Below, in pieces: positions 10,411 through 19,043 of a DNA stretch of 64,000 bases. Positions within the stretch are counted from its first letter, which is position 1. Every line of letters begins with the position of its first letter. Source of the stretch: Lacinutrix neustonica (GTDB lineage Bacteria; Bacteroidota; Bacteroidia; Flavobacteriales; Flavobacteriaceae); the NCBI RefSeq assembly GCF_026625145.1, contig NZ_CP113088.1, positions 3,771,501-3,835,500 of the forward strand. The letters run 5' to 3'. The position numbers were made by a program, and so were the translations under genes. The notes under the pieces are model-generated. The model was not told the origin of the DNA. It did not search any database and was given only the letters and a program-made list of their open reading frames with translations.

Positions 10411-10914
10411 TTATCTCAACCATTTTTCCATCACTGGAAATGTTTCTTTACGGCATAGTGACATCCATTCTAAAAGAGGTAACCCCATATAATTTCCGTT
10501 TTTAAATTGTTCAATAAGCCATTCGGATTCGTTTTTATATCCGTCTTGATGAAACACCACGGTCAAATCGAGATTCAAATAGGAAGAAGCTGCATAAGAC
10601 CGGAGTATAGCTGCAATTTCATCACCATCTGTGGGCCAATGCGCACCCATTTTTTCGGTACCCAAAAAGGGTCTTACTTTTTCTTCAGTGACAGCGATAT
10701 GTCCCGCTTCATGCAATAAGTCGCCAGGATATTTTAATTGCTTCAAGTCTATTAAAATACTGTTACCACTAATAGCCAACCCTGGCAAAAAAGTGTCGTT
10801 TGGTAGTTTTTTCTCTATCACTTTGATATTAATTCCGTTAAGAAAATCAATGATTACCGGTACTGTTTTTAGATGGTTTTTCAATGTTATAAATCTATGG
10901 ATTTTATTCTTCAA
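10411..10914 (-). CDS. Putative zinc metallopeptidase-like protein (HEAGH)
   Basis: The product has 167 residues, no signal peptide and no membrane segment. The motif HEAGH at residues 68-72 is a zincin signature (HExxH), preceded by ILIDLKQLKYPGDLL. A downstream GDEIAAILRSYAA could supply the third ligand (Glu/Asp). The sequence fits a small cytoplasmic zincin, possibly inactive as a protease. No operon partner is visible. Confidence 0.7.
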   Translation of the reverse strand: MKNKIHRFITLKNHLKTVPVIIDFLNGINIKVIEKKLPNDTFLPGLAISGNSILIDLKQLKYPGDLLHEAGHIAVTEEKVRPFLGTEKMGAHWPTDGDEIAAILRSYAASSYLNLDLTVVFHQDGYKNESEWLIEQFKNGNYMGLPLLEWMSLCRKETFPVMEKWLR

Positions 10915-11003
10915 AAGTTTATACTAGAACACGTATTACATTCTTTACATAAAACTTATGGGGTTTTTATTCTCATTTAACACTGGATATTGCTATAGCT
11001 GGC

Positions 11004-11432
11004 TTATTGTTTTGTCGATTCAACATATGTTTTGAAATTTTCTAAAATGGCCTGCCATCCTGCACGTTGTTGTTCGTTTGCATAAATGCCTTCAATATTA
11101 AAAGTTTCTTTTACAATGCTTTCATTTCCATTTTCTAAAAAATTAATTTTCACAAGCCTACCGTAGGACATTTTATAAGTAATTAATTCTTTTTCGATGA
11201 CTTTATCATAGGCTCCAGTAAAATCAAACCCCACACTTCCGTCTTTGGCTTCCATGCGCCAACAAAAAACACCCCCTGGTTTTAAAACATTAGTTGCAGC
11301 AGGACAGCACCATTCCTTTGTGGCAAAGTTCCAATTCGTAATATGTTTAGGGTTGGTCCGTAACTCCCGGACTGTATTCATGTCCGCTTTTATAGAAGTT
11401 TGAACCGTTATTGTTGCATTTTTTGATTCCAT
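11004..11432 (-). CDS. SRPBCC (AHSA1-like, START fold) protein
   Basis: The product has 142 residues of the AHSA1/activator-of-Hsp90 START-like fold: TVQTSIKADMNTVRELRTNPKHITNWNFATKEWCCP, FCWRMEAKDGSVGFDFTGAYDKV and the ending QQRAGWQAILENFKTYVE. The hydrophobic cavity fold binds lipids or small ligands; the substrate is unknown. It is a close paralogue (clearly more than half identical by eye) of the two cassette copies at 42597 and 44244. A decayed attC lies just upstream at 11486-11611, so this gene was probably once an integron cassette. Confidence 0.84.
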   Translation of the reverse strand: MESKNATITVQTSIKADMNTVRELRTNPKHITNWNFATKEWCCPAATNVLKPGGVFCWRMEAKDGSVGFDFTGAYDKVIEKELITYKMSYGRLVKINFLENGNESIVKETFNIEGIYANEQQRAGWQAILENFKTYVESTKQ

Positions 11433-11485
11433 TTTAGTTTATGTTTAATCTCATCTTTTAGAGCGTCAATCTGTAAGAATTAATT

Positions 11486-11611
11486 TAACAAGTTATAGAC
11501 CGTGAGTCGCTTAAATTTGGATACTAATTTAGTAAATACAATCGGAATGGAAAATCTATTAGGAATTTAGTAAGTCGGCAAGATCCCAACAATTAAATTC
11601 AGACTGCTGAA
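11486..11611 (-). repeat. Relic attC site outside the present array
   Basis: The core CTAATTTAGTAAATAC, a central GGAAAATCTATTAGGAATTT and a later AACAATTAAATT follow the same order and spacing as the attC family of the array. The R' and R'' boxes are no longer intact. It sits directly upstream of the SRPBCC gene that has paralogues inside the array. Confidence 0.5.
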
Positions 11612-11763
11612 GTTTTATATCTTTCCGTATTTTATTTGAAGGTCTGTTTTTTCTCTTTTAAAATGCATCTAAATATTAGTCCAAAGGCTTTCTGCTATTA
11701 TGAATACTTTCGCTATATTCAAATCCAGCGGCTTCATTGTCTGTGTTTTAAAAGTTTAATGTT

Positions 11764-12632
11764 CTAAAGACCATAGTTGGCGGGTATTGGTGGTTCTCGA
11801 AGGCGAAGAATTTTCTCAATCTCTTCAGAGTCGCTTTTCAAGTCTTTTGTAAGTGCTGTGTATGAGTCTTCAGGCCATTTAGACTTTGACCGGCGCAGCA
11901 CAATTCCCATCCACCGTTTTCTCAATGCCATCCACTCCCGGCTTTGAGCGCCTTGATCTAGCACAGCAGTGGCGGGTCTCATTTCGACATAAATTGTTCT
12001 TCGAACACCTGGATCTCGCTTCATTTGAGAGCCATGCAGTACCATCATGTCCTGTATTAATATATCTCCAGCTTTCACGGGGACTTTTACCATATCGGGC
12101 AGATCCCATCCATATTGACTAACCAGTTTGCCAATGTCTTGCTTTTTATGCTGACTCTTTGTAATGTATTGTAAGCACCCGTCTCCTAATGGCGCGTCAT
12201 CAAGATAAATACCCACATTTAGGTAAGGAAACTTACGAGCATGTAGCGCATCTTGATGCCATGAAATTTCAGATTCTAAGTGATTGTGTTTAAATAATGC
12301 ATCGCATTGCAAAGGAACGGCATCGGGACCACAAATATCTCGGGCAATTGCCATCAGTATTGGAGACGCCAATAAATCCAATACCGCATCGGGGTAAAAA
12401 GCCAAAAGATCGTTAACTCCTGGTAAGCAAAGGTTTATCTCGGCCCCACAATAAAACTGGCATATTGTGCCTGTGATGATGTGCTGTAGGCTTTTAGGGC
12501 ATTCTCATTTAATTCGGTTAGCAAAACTTGCCATTGGGACAACAAGCCAACGGGAATGGCATTGGGTATTAGTAAAAAGCCCTTATCTATTAATGCTTTG
12601 CGTTGCTCAGGAGTGATTTTGTGATTCTTCAT
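11764..12632 (-). CDS. Phytanoyl-CoA dioxygenase (PhyH)-family protein (frame break at 12438-12445)
   Basis: The restored product has 289 residues. The two halves join as SFIVGPEINLCLPGVNDLLAFYPDAVLD when one base is added in TATCTCGGCC. The 2-oxoglutarate/Fe(II) facial triad is visible: HQD in EISWHQDALHARKFPYLNVG and the distal His in MVLHGSQMKRDPGVRRTIYVEMRP with its Arg for 2-oxoglutarate. PhyH enzymes hydroxylate lipids or secondary metabolites in the cytoplasm. The substrate is unknown, and there are no biosynthetic neighbours. Confidence 0.84.
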
Positions 12633-13086
12633 TTAGTTTTTTCTGAATGTATGTTCATTACGTGGAACGTCATTTATACTAGTTAAAGATTAGGGTTTAC
12701 ATGAAATGCGTTTCTAAAGTTGTTAATTTTTGATATTTCTTTAACACCTTTCGTCTGAGACACAGCCTCTATTTAATTCACTGCCTTTTATGGCTAACGC
12801 GACGCCATCACATGTAGTAACGAGCAGGTAAATTAGGGAAACTCTGAAAAGAGCATTCAAATTATAACGATCACTACCTTATAATATTTCAATTCAACGT
12901 TATCCACAATGTTCTGATTGTTGGTTATTTAGCTATGGACTTTATTGAGAAGAGTGATATACCTCACATCATATTTTTTTCGTTTTTATAATTGATTGAT
13001 GTTTTTAATCAAGATTTGAATAGAACAGTCTTTAGTAAAGGCATTAACTCTGACTGTGACGGGTTTCTTCTTCATTACGAGACTTA
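12633..13086. other. Intergenic stretch without a recognised gene
   Basis: All six frames contain frequent stops. A short minus-strand open stretch around 12750-12830 has no start and no recognised similarity. No repeat, hairpin or attC-like core was seen. Confidence 0.5.
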
Positions 13087-13725
13087 TTATTGACAGTTAT
13101 TGTAGGCTTCTACCATTTCTTTGATGTCTTCTTTGCGATAGTCTTTGTTTTTTAGTTTTAAAACGACACTGGTACAATCTGCAAAGTATTCTTTAGCCCT
13201 ATGCCTGAAAGAGCGCGAGGGCCTAATGGTGATTAATGGGCTGGCGATTTCTTCATTTTCTCTTAACACGTAAAATTCGTCAAAGTCTGCATAGGAATAC
13301 ATATAATACATAGGTGTGCCGCCATTGACGCCTCCCATATACGCTGGTCCGCTGGAGTTGTTAACACTCACGTTTTTAGCATATAGAGTGGCTTTACCTT
13401 TTGTAATTATTTTAAAAATGCCCGTTCTTTTTTTAGAGATAGGGATGTATTCAAAGATGGCAGTTTCCGTATCGGAGTTTCTGAACACGATTTGATTGAC
13501 TTGGGTCTCCTCAAATTTTTGTGCTTTTGCTTTTTTATCGGTTTTGAACTTTACTTTTTCTTTCCCGTTAAATGCAATCAAGTCTTTTGATACTGTTGGC
13601 AGTTTAATAAGTCCTGTAAGAGTTGTTCCGTTTTTTAATATCAATTCTCCTTTAGTCCAACTATATTGAGCAAAGGATAGAGACATAGAAAACGTTAGTA
13701 GTAGTAGGGTAAATTTTAATTTCAT
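13087..13725 (-). CDS. Secreted hypothetical protein
   Basis: The product has 212 residues. It begins with a signal peptide (MKLKFTLLLLTFSMSLSFAQ). A beta-rich mature part opens with YSWTKGELILKNGTTLTGLIKLP, a form common in flavobacterial periplasmic or surface proteins. The C-terminal third is helical and carries two cysteines (FADCTSVVLKL and YNNCQ at the very end) that could form a disulfide. No type IX sorting tail is seen. The function is not recognised. Confidence 0.75.
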   Translation of the reverse strand: MKLKFTLLLLTFSMSLSFAQYSWTKGELILKNGTTLTGLIKLPTVSKDLIAFNGKEKVKFKTDKKAKAQKFEETQVNQIVFRNSDTETAIFEYIPISKKRTGIFKIITKGKATLYAKNVSVNNSSGPAYMGGVNGGTPMYYMYSYADFDEFYVLRENEEIASPLITIRPSRSFRHRAKEYFADCTSVVLKLKNKDYRKEDIKEMVEAYNNCQ

Positions 13726-13859
13726 TACTGTGTAGATTTTAAGAATAATGGGGAATATAAGAATTTATTTACTTTTATCAAGGAATAGTTGGGAGCTAAA
13801 AGCTAAGGAATCTACTGTTTTTATGTCTTTTTTAAGCTGTAAATACTATAAAGTTGGAA

Positions 13860-14024
13860 TGCTATTTATGATAGAATTGTAAATAAGGGAAAAGCAAAAA
13901 ATTAGCATTTATAGCTGTAGCTAATAAACTATTAAAACTAGTCGCTGCAATGGCTAAATCTGGATTGCTTTATGATGGAAATTATGTATCGAAATTAACT
14001 TATAGAGACTTGATTTTTAACTAA
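13860..14024 (+). pseudogene. IS110-family transposase, C-terminal relic
   Basis: The plus strand reads AIYDRIVNKGKAK and then, after a one-base slip in a run of A, LAFIAVANKLLKLVAAMAKSGLLYDGNYVSKL before a TAA. This is the typical C-terminal end of IS110 transposases (xxKGKxxKxAxxAxANKLLKxxFAxxKSG). Nothing of the upstream catalytic domain remains. It is a dead fragment between the secreted protein and the array. Confidence 0.75.
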
Positions 14025-14211
14025 GTTGTTTGGGGTTTATGGTGCGGTAATAATAAAAGTAACTAACAATTAAAGTATAAGTACACAATTTAAATAGTGT
14101 TTGGTGTTGTGAAATAGAAACAGATTAAAATGAAAAGGAGTAGTATATTGTACATTCAAAACCGTAGGTAAGATAATAATTTCTGAAAGTTTAGACCAAA
14201 TTAAACAAAAG

Positions 14212-14245
14212 AAAGTCGCCTATTTTTCTTGTTTTAGGCGACTTT
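14212..14245 (-). terminator. Hairpin terminator after the double-glycine peptide gene
   Basis: A perfect 11-bp stem AAAGTCGCCTA / TAGGCGACTTT with a 12-base loop is followed on the minus strand by a T-rich tail. It starts 11 bases after the stop of the small gene at 14257. Confidence 0.8.
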
Positions 14246-14256
14246 AAATCATATGA

Positions 14257-14433
14257 TTATGCATATTCGCATTTACCATAAGTACCTTCGTTATTACCAA
14301 ATCTACATATTTGTCCTATAGGACACAAAAAGATAAAATTACATAAATCTCCAGGGGCTAATTTCCCTCCATTGATAGATTGCTGTTCAGTTTTACTTAG
14401 GACTATACCTAAATTTAAAATGTTTTTTAACAT
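14257..14433 (-). CDS. Small double-glycine leader peptide (bacteriocin/natural-product precursor-like)
   Basis: This 58-residue ORF opens with ATG at 14433. The first 23 residues form a leader of the LSKTEQQSINGG type that ends in Gly-Gly, a cleavage site for C39-peptidase ABC exporters. The 35-residue core, beginning KLAPGDLC, carries four cysteines (positions 31, 37, 43 and 55). A hairpin terminator follows immediately. Leaders of this form precede many Bacteroidota class II bacteriocin-like or signalling peptides. No exporter, peptidase or maturation enzyme is nearby, so any partner must be encoded elsewhere. The AT content and terminator suggest a stand-alone, transcribed unit. Activity is not shown. 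Confidence 0.75.
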   Translation of the reverse strand: MLKNILNLGIVLSKTEQQSINGGKLAPGDLCNFIFLCPIGQICRFGNNEGTYGKCEYA

Positions 14434-14589
14434 AATATAAAAATTTAAAGTTAATAATAGTTCTGTTCAAGAAAACAGCAGAATGTTACCGAGAAAATTA
14501 AATAATTAATAAAACAGTAGATAAATAGAAAATACTGCACCATTTGTAGTTTCCTATGTTGTTTTTTGTAAATTATTTGGGTTTCAAAA

Positions 14590-15312
14590 TGTCTTGTCTT
14601 GAAATATGGCTACAGGTTAAAATTGAATTTAGGCGGTTAATTTATATACCATATTTGGTGTTTTAAAGTCTAACCATATATGTAATCTTATTTCATTGTA
14701 TAAATTAATGGCATATTTTGCTACTGCTTTAGCGTGTGCTACGTTAGCAAAGGTCCGGTCGAGATAAAACTCATCTTTTAAGATGCCATTTACAGTTCTG
14801 CCATGGCATTTTCGTAACAGTGGTTTTCCTCGGTCATACTAATATCTATCTTATTTCTTTTGAGTATTTGCGTTTAAACATTGCTGCAATACTGTATTCC
14901 TCTATCTGACCCCAGGCTTTACTCTAACTGGCACAGCAATGAGGTATGAGTCTATTAACACGTCGACTACGCTCAGCCCAGGTGTTTTTAGTTTGGTATA
15001 GTACTTTATTAAGGACTCTAACACATCCGTTTAGATTTAAGCTATCACTCAGGTCATGGCCAATAATTTTTCTTGAATACATACCGGTTATAATAGGGAG
15101 ATAACAAAACCGTTTTACTATCCTGATATAGGTGATTTCGCACAACCAAACATGGTTTGGTATTTTCACTTCTACATCTTTAATGCTATTTTTGTGTTTA
15201 TAAAACCGATGTAACACATTGATTGTTCTAGAACAATATTTCTTTCTAAGATTAGTATTTGATGTTTTCTCAAGAGATTAACCAAGGTGTCTCTACCGAC
15301 TTTAAGACTGGC
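14590..15312 (-). mobile_element. Decayed and truncated copy of the IS3-family element at 23462
   Basis: The left inverted repeat (TGTCTTGTCTTGAAATATGGC) is intact, and the following sequence matches the transposase end of the complete element. It is riddled with frameshifts and stops, and has lost everything beyond the orfB start. Translatable remains (FYKHKNSIKDVEVKIPNHVW... ITYIRIVKRFCYLPIITGMYSRKIIG) show the DDE core with its first Asp changed to Glu. A stretch reading TCGACTACGCTCAGCCC interrupts it. Its truncated right side is fused to the end of the first cassette gene at 15314, so it marks where the array was cut. Confidence 0.8.
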
Positions 15313-15313
15313 T

Positions 15314-15721
15314 TTAGTTTCTATAATTTTTAAGGTACTCTAAATAATCAAATACTTTTTTTTCATTAGGTTTTCCATCAAAAAAAACAATTTTATTTTT
15401 ATATAAAAATCTAACTAGTTCTATTTCACTTTGAATATCACTTTCGAACTCCATAGTCTCATTAATTCTGATAAAAAATACGCGTGGGAGCTTATGAGTT
15501 CGCTTATCAATAGTATTATATGATTTAAATAGTTCTATTTTTAAAATTTCTTCTTTTGTATCGGTATTACCAATAATATATTTCTTTTTATTTGTTTTTT
15601 CAAGTGAGATATATTTGGCGTTGTCTATATAGGCTATTCCTTCAATTAATTTGATTTCTTGGCTAAACCCAGATAAATATATTAGTGTGAAGACAAATAA
15701 TAATACTATTTTTATGTTCAT
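15314..15721 (-). CDS. Secreted hypothetical cassette protein (C-terminus touches the IS relic)
   Basis: The product has 135 residues from the ATG at 15721, chosen because it opens a signal peptide (MNIKIVLLFVFTLIYLSGFSQ). An earlier in-frame start lies inside the degenerate attC. The mature protein is Lys-rich and has no recognised motif. Its stop codon arises at the junction with the truncated IS copy, so the native C-terminus and its own attC may be lost. It is the last cassette of the array. Confidence 0.6.
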   Translation of the reverse strand: MNIKIVLLFVFTLIYLSGFSQEIKLIEGIAYIDNAKYISLEKTNKKKYIIGNTDTKEEILKIELFKSYNTIDKRTHKLPRVFFIRINETMEFESDIQSEIELVRFLYKNKIVFFDGKPNEKKVFDYLEYLKNYRN

Positions 15722-15737
15722 ATTTTTAAGTTCAGGC

Positions 15738-15864
15738 CTACCTTGTTTAAGGATAGTGACGTGGTTAAGCAACTAATTTAGTAAACAATCACGAGCGAGA
15801 AGAAATTTCGAGGGAATTTTGTAAATAAGCACTTGCCAAAGCAATTAATTATACAGGGTGTTAA
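15738..15864 (-). repeat. Degenerate attC (array tail)
   Basis: The right part is conserved (GCAATTAATTATACAGGGTGTTAACC), but the left R' box is changed (CCTTGTTTAAGGATAG), so it may no longer recombine. Its R'' still matches the start of its own cassette at attC 1 in 9 of 10 bases. Confidence 0.6.
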
Positions 15865-16382
15865 CCACTGTTTTTATTGTTCAGATTCTGTTTTACTAAT
15901 TCAATTTCTTTAGTCAGATTGTTTTCGTCAAGAAATATTATTAAGCTATCAGATTTAATTTTAAAATCCCCACTGTATTTTTCAATCCAAGTTCCAGTTA
16001 TAAAGGTTCTTTTATTGTTCGGATTTGGATAAAATGGTTCCTCATATTCAACAAATTCAGCTTCTTTTTTCAGTTTAAAGCTTTGTGATTAAGATTTAGA
16101 CTTCAATTTAACTAGGAAAGGTTTGTGTCCTTTGTAAGTTACTTTTATTTTTGGGTCATAACAAACACCAGTCATTTCTCCAATTTTAAAAATTCCGTTT
16201 TGGTTGGATTTTGCAATTATATTTTTTCCAACAATTTCAATTTTCGCTCCTTTTATTGGCTTTCCAGTTTCTGATGAAATAACTTTTTCGTTTACGATAA
16301 TTTGACAGTCGCAAGAACATAGAAAAAGTAAAATTCCGATTAATATAAAAAAGTTTTTTTTTATTCTAAATGTCGTTCTCAA
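15861..16382 (-). pseudogene. Carboxypeptidase-regulatory-like lipoprotein with in-frame TAA
   Basis: Reading from a likely TTG start at 16382, the protein has an N-terminal lipoprotein signal (NFFILIGILLFLCSCDC) and a beta-sandwich repeat (VNEKVISSETGKPIKGAKIEIVGK...KVTYKGHKPF) like CarboxypepD_reg domains. A TAA at 16089-16091 (after LKSKS) interrupts it. The same frame then continues with SQSFKLKKEAEFVEYEEPFYPNPNNK to a stop in the R'' of the attC (15861). This is one substitution, not an indel, so it may be real decay or a consensus error. It may bind a surface partner. Confidence 0.65.
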
Positions 16383-16388
16383 ATAGTG

Positions 16389-16545
16389 GCTAACGTTGAT
16401 GTGCATGGTTACTTGCGTGGTTAAGCAACTAATTTAGCAAATAAATCACAGATAGACCCGAGCGAAGCGAACTGGCGCAAGCAATATTCAGCAGGAATGT
16501 TCGTAAGTGGGCAGTGACCTAGCAATTAATTATAGACGGTGTTGG
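16389..16545 (-). repeat. attC 1 (long-loop type)
   Basis: R' CGTTAGCC and R'' CCAACACC. The loop is longer than usual (157 bp total) and matches attC 5, including AGACCCGAGCGAAGCG. Its R'' flank (CATTTACC) does not match the other end of its cassette at attC 2, one of only two such failures. Confidence 0.8.
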
Positions 16546-16551
16546 TAAATG

Positions 16552-17497
16552 TTATATTTTTTCTTGCAATATCAACCATTCAATCAATTTACTTGTTCTT
16601 GTAAGTATTGATTTATGCTCAAATAATTTATGCTCCATTCTCTTTTTACTGATACTTCCGCTATATACTTTTAATTTTCCAAATGGCGCCTCTCCTAATC
16701 GAGCAACTCTTCCGCCTTTCAGGTTGTATACTAAAACAATTCCTTGAGATAAGTCTCCGAGATATAGTTGGAGCTCCTTGTGAGCCTAAATCTCCTAAAG
16801 AAGCTGATTTTAGGGGGTAGCGAATTACAACTTTTCCTATTTGTATTTTATTATTTTCACCACTAGAGTAAACTTCATAAGTGTCAAAATAATAAAGGTT
16901 AGGTTTGTATAAATATTTTAATTTTTCTGACGTTGAACTGATTTTTTTTAATGAAATTATGCCGTCCTTAACTTTGTCTGAAATAAAATCTAATTCATTC
17001 ATTTCATCCTTTTCTTTATCAAGAACTTCTTGGATGTCTTTAGGTAATTCAATAGAATTTTGTGATAACTCTTTTAATTTAATTTCATCAAGGTTTAATT
17101 GTTCATCAATTACTCCTTTAGAAATGAAATGACGGATTATTGATTTTGCATTTAAATAATACCCATTTCCAATAGGATAATTAAACTTAATATTTTTACT
17201 AGGTACTGAAAAAATTTCGTGTAAATAAATTTCATCTTCTCCATCAAGAATTGAAAAGACAACTTCTTTACCTACTTTAAAGAGGGTGTCTTTTTGTTGG
17301 TTTAAAACAGCAAATTGTTTTTGTTTTTGATATGTTTTTTTCTCAACGAAGAAACCTACTTCTTTTTTATTAATTGAAAGCACTTCTTTTTTTACTTTAA
17401 CTTTTTGTCCAAAAGCTGAGAATAAAGGTGTGATAATTAGAAGCGCAAATAGTAATTTTTTCATTTTGATTTTCATTTGTTTTGTTGTTTTATTCAT
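16552..17497 (-). CDS. Secreted hypothetical cassette protein (frame break at 16757-16762)
   Basis: The restored product has about 314 residues, with a signal peptide (KKLLFALLIITPLFSAFGQ, near residue 13; an internal Met may be the true start). The break at TATCTCGGAG, with one G removed, joins GAPTISRDLSQGIVLVYNLKGGRVARLGEAPFGK to the C-terminal basic part. The region LGDLSQGIVLVYNLKGGRVARLGEAPFG looks like a small beta-barrel or Sm-like turn. No family is named. The stop overlaps the R'' flank of attC 1. The middle is strongly helical and Lys/Glu-rich. Confidence 0.65.
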
Positions 17498-17515
17498 TAC
17501 TTGTTTTTAATAGTT

Positions 17516-17633
17516 GCTAACGCTGATGTTTATGGTTAGTTGCGTGTTAAGCAACTTAAACGTACCAGAGAAAATTTCTTCGGAATTTTCCAAATAAGCA
17601 CTTGCCATAGCAATTAATTATGTACGGTGTTGT
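17516..17633 (-). repeat. attC 2
   Basis: R' CGTTAGC, R'' ACAACACC. R'' flank GTTGTAAAAC (as read on plus) matches the 5' end of its own cassette at attC 3 over ten bases. Confidence 0.85.
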
Positions 17634-17700
17634 AAAACGTTTTTTTTCGTTATGCTAATCGATTATTATCAAATCAGTTAAATTCGTAAAAACATTTTTA

Positions 17701-18168
17701 TCAGTTATTCTTCCGAGAAATTTCAAATTGCAAAGAGTCATTTTCAGGAACTACAGAAAATTTGTAAGTATGAGATACCGAAGAATTATTGTTTATAATA
17801 GTAGGATATGATCCGCCAAGGTCGTCTTGTCCTAAAAGTATGTCGTTAACGTTACTACCAGCAAGATAGATATCATTGAAATCATAAATTGTCATTACAT
17901 TTAATGAATCTATATTATTGGTGTATATAACATCAGTTTGTCCGCAACCATCGCCCAATTCTATTCTATTTGTTATTGAATCCGCAAAAACTCCAATTCC
18001 TAATTCGTTTGGATTAAATTCATCTAAATACGGATATATTCCGTTTTCGTCATAAGAATATATAAATCCTCGTGCAGATTCTATAGTATTTATACTTACA
18101 TCTTCGTCTCCATTGCAACAAGAATTAATTATTATAAGTATTATTGTAAACAATATTATTTTCTTCAT
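17701..18168 (-). CDS. Cassette lipoprotein, unknown function
   Basis: The product has 155 residues. It begins with a lipoprotein signal (MKKIILFTIILIIINSC) and a second Cys immediately after the lipobox. The mature part is acidic (SINTIESARGFIYSYDENGIYPY) and beta-rich, with one further cysteine (GDGCGQTDVIY). No catalytic motif is seen. It is the sole gene of the cassette between attC 2 and attC 3, with its ATG about 19 bases from the R'. Confidence 0.75.
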   Translation of the reverse strand: MKKIILFTIILIIINSCCNGDEDVSINTIESARGFIYSYDENGIYPYLDEFNPNELGIGVFADSITNRIELGDGCGQTDVIYTNNIDSLNVMTIYDFNDIYLAGSNVNDILLGQDDLGGSYPTIINNNSSVSHTYKFSVVPENDSLQFEISRKNN

Positions 18169-18186
18169 TTTGTTTTTTTAATGTTT

Positions 18187-18315
18187 TACAACGTGTTCTT
18201 GTATGATTTCGTTGCGTGGTTTAGCACTTAACTTTGCAAGTATACACCAAACTGAAAATCGGCCTGGATTTTCAGAAGTAGGCGAGAACAAGCAATTACT
18301 TATATGCATTGTTGT
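18187..18315 (-). repeat. attC 3
   Basis: R' CGTTGTAAAAC, R'' CAACAAT. The end of its own cassette at attC 4 carries the same GTTGTAAAAC; the preceding cassette (attC 2) happens to use the same ten bases. Confidence 0.85.
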
Positions 18316-18338
18316 AAAACGTTTTTAAGTAATTCCTT

Positions 18339-19043
18339 TTATTTGTAAAGAGGAACTATTAAGCCAATGCCTCCAGTGAGTCCAGTCCAACTTGTAGTAA
18401 CTTTATTTCCACTTTGATCGATTAAGAAACCACCTGAGTCATCATCTTTTAAGGTTAATTTACCACCTATGTAAACATTTAAATCTAAATGTGCCCTCAA
18501 AGTTATGAAACCGATAGAATACTCATAATTTATACCTACTGCTCCTCCAAAATCTAAAGATTTAAATTCTAAACTTTCACTTTGAGGTGCACTCAATATT
18601 CGGCTTGCAGAAGTAAGATTTAAATTCGAAGAAGTTACCAAACCTTTTAATCCTAAGTTGAGATTCTTTTTTTCTGATTCCATTAGAGGAATCTCATATT
18701 CTAACCCGAACGTATAACCAATTATCTCATTAGTTATTCTAACAAACCCGGAGTAATCTGCAACTGAGGATTTTGCTCCCGAAACTTTATTACTAAAAAA
18801 AATGGAGGCCTTGCGATTAATCCTTAAACCGAAAGTAAACCCATAATTATAGTTAAAATTATCTTTTGTCTCAAAGTTTTCAAAGTCTACTTGATTGGCT
18901 AGCTCTTCATGAAAATTCTTTAACGAACTAGACAAAGGGATACCTGCTTCAAAATCTGCAAACACTTCTATATCTTGAGCTTTGATTGGAGAAAAAAGTG
19001 TTATAATAAAAACACAAAATAATGATATATGATTTAACTTCAT
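18339..19043 (-). CDS. Outer membrane beta-barrel cassette protein
   Basis: The product has 234 residues. It has a signal peptide (MKLNHISLFCVFIITLFSPIKAQ), then alternating amphipathic strands ending GLTGGIGLIVPLYK, a typical aromatic C-terminal strand of small outer membrane beta-barrels. The ATG sits directly on the stop of the upstream lipoprotein gene (TAA ATG), so the two form a translationally coupled pair within one large cassette. The partner lipoprotein and barrel may work together at the outer membrane. Confidence 0.75.
   Translation of the reverse strand: MKLNHISLFCVFIITLFSPIKAQDIEVFADFEAGIPLSSSLKNFHEELANQVDFENFETKDNFNYNYGFTFGLRINRKASIFFSNKVSGAKSSVADYSGFVRITNEIIGYTFGLEYEIPLMESEKKNLNLGLKGLVTSSNLNLTSASRILSAPQSESLEFKSLDFGGAVGINYEYSIGFITLRAHLDLNVYIGGKLTLKDDDSGGFLIDQSGNKVTTSWTGLTGGIGLIVPLYK

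Noticed and set aside
13860-14024. Functional IS110 element
   Set aside because: Only about 50 C-terminal codons remain, with a frameshift; no catalytic domain or recombination ends.
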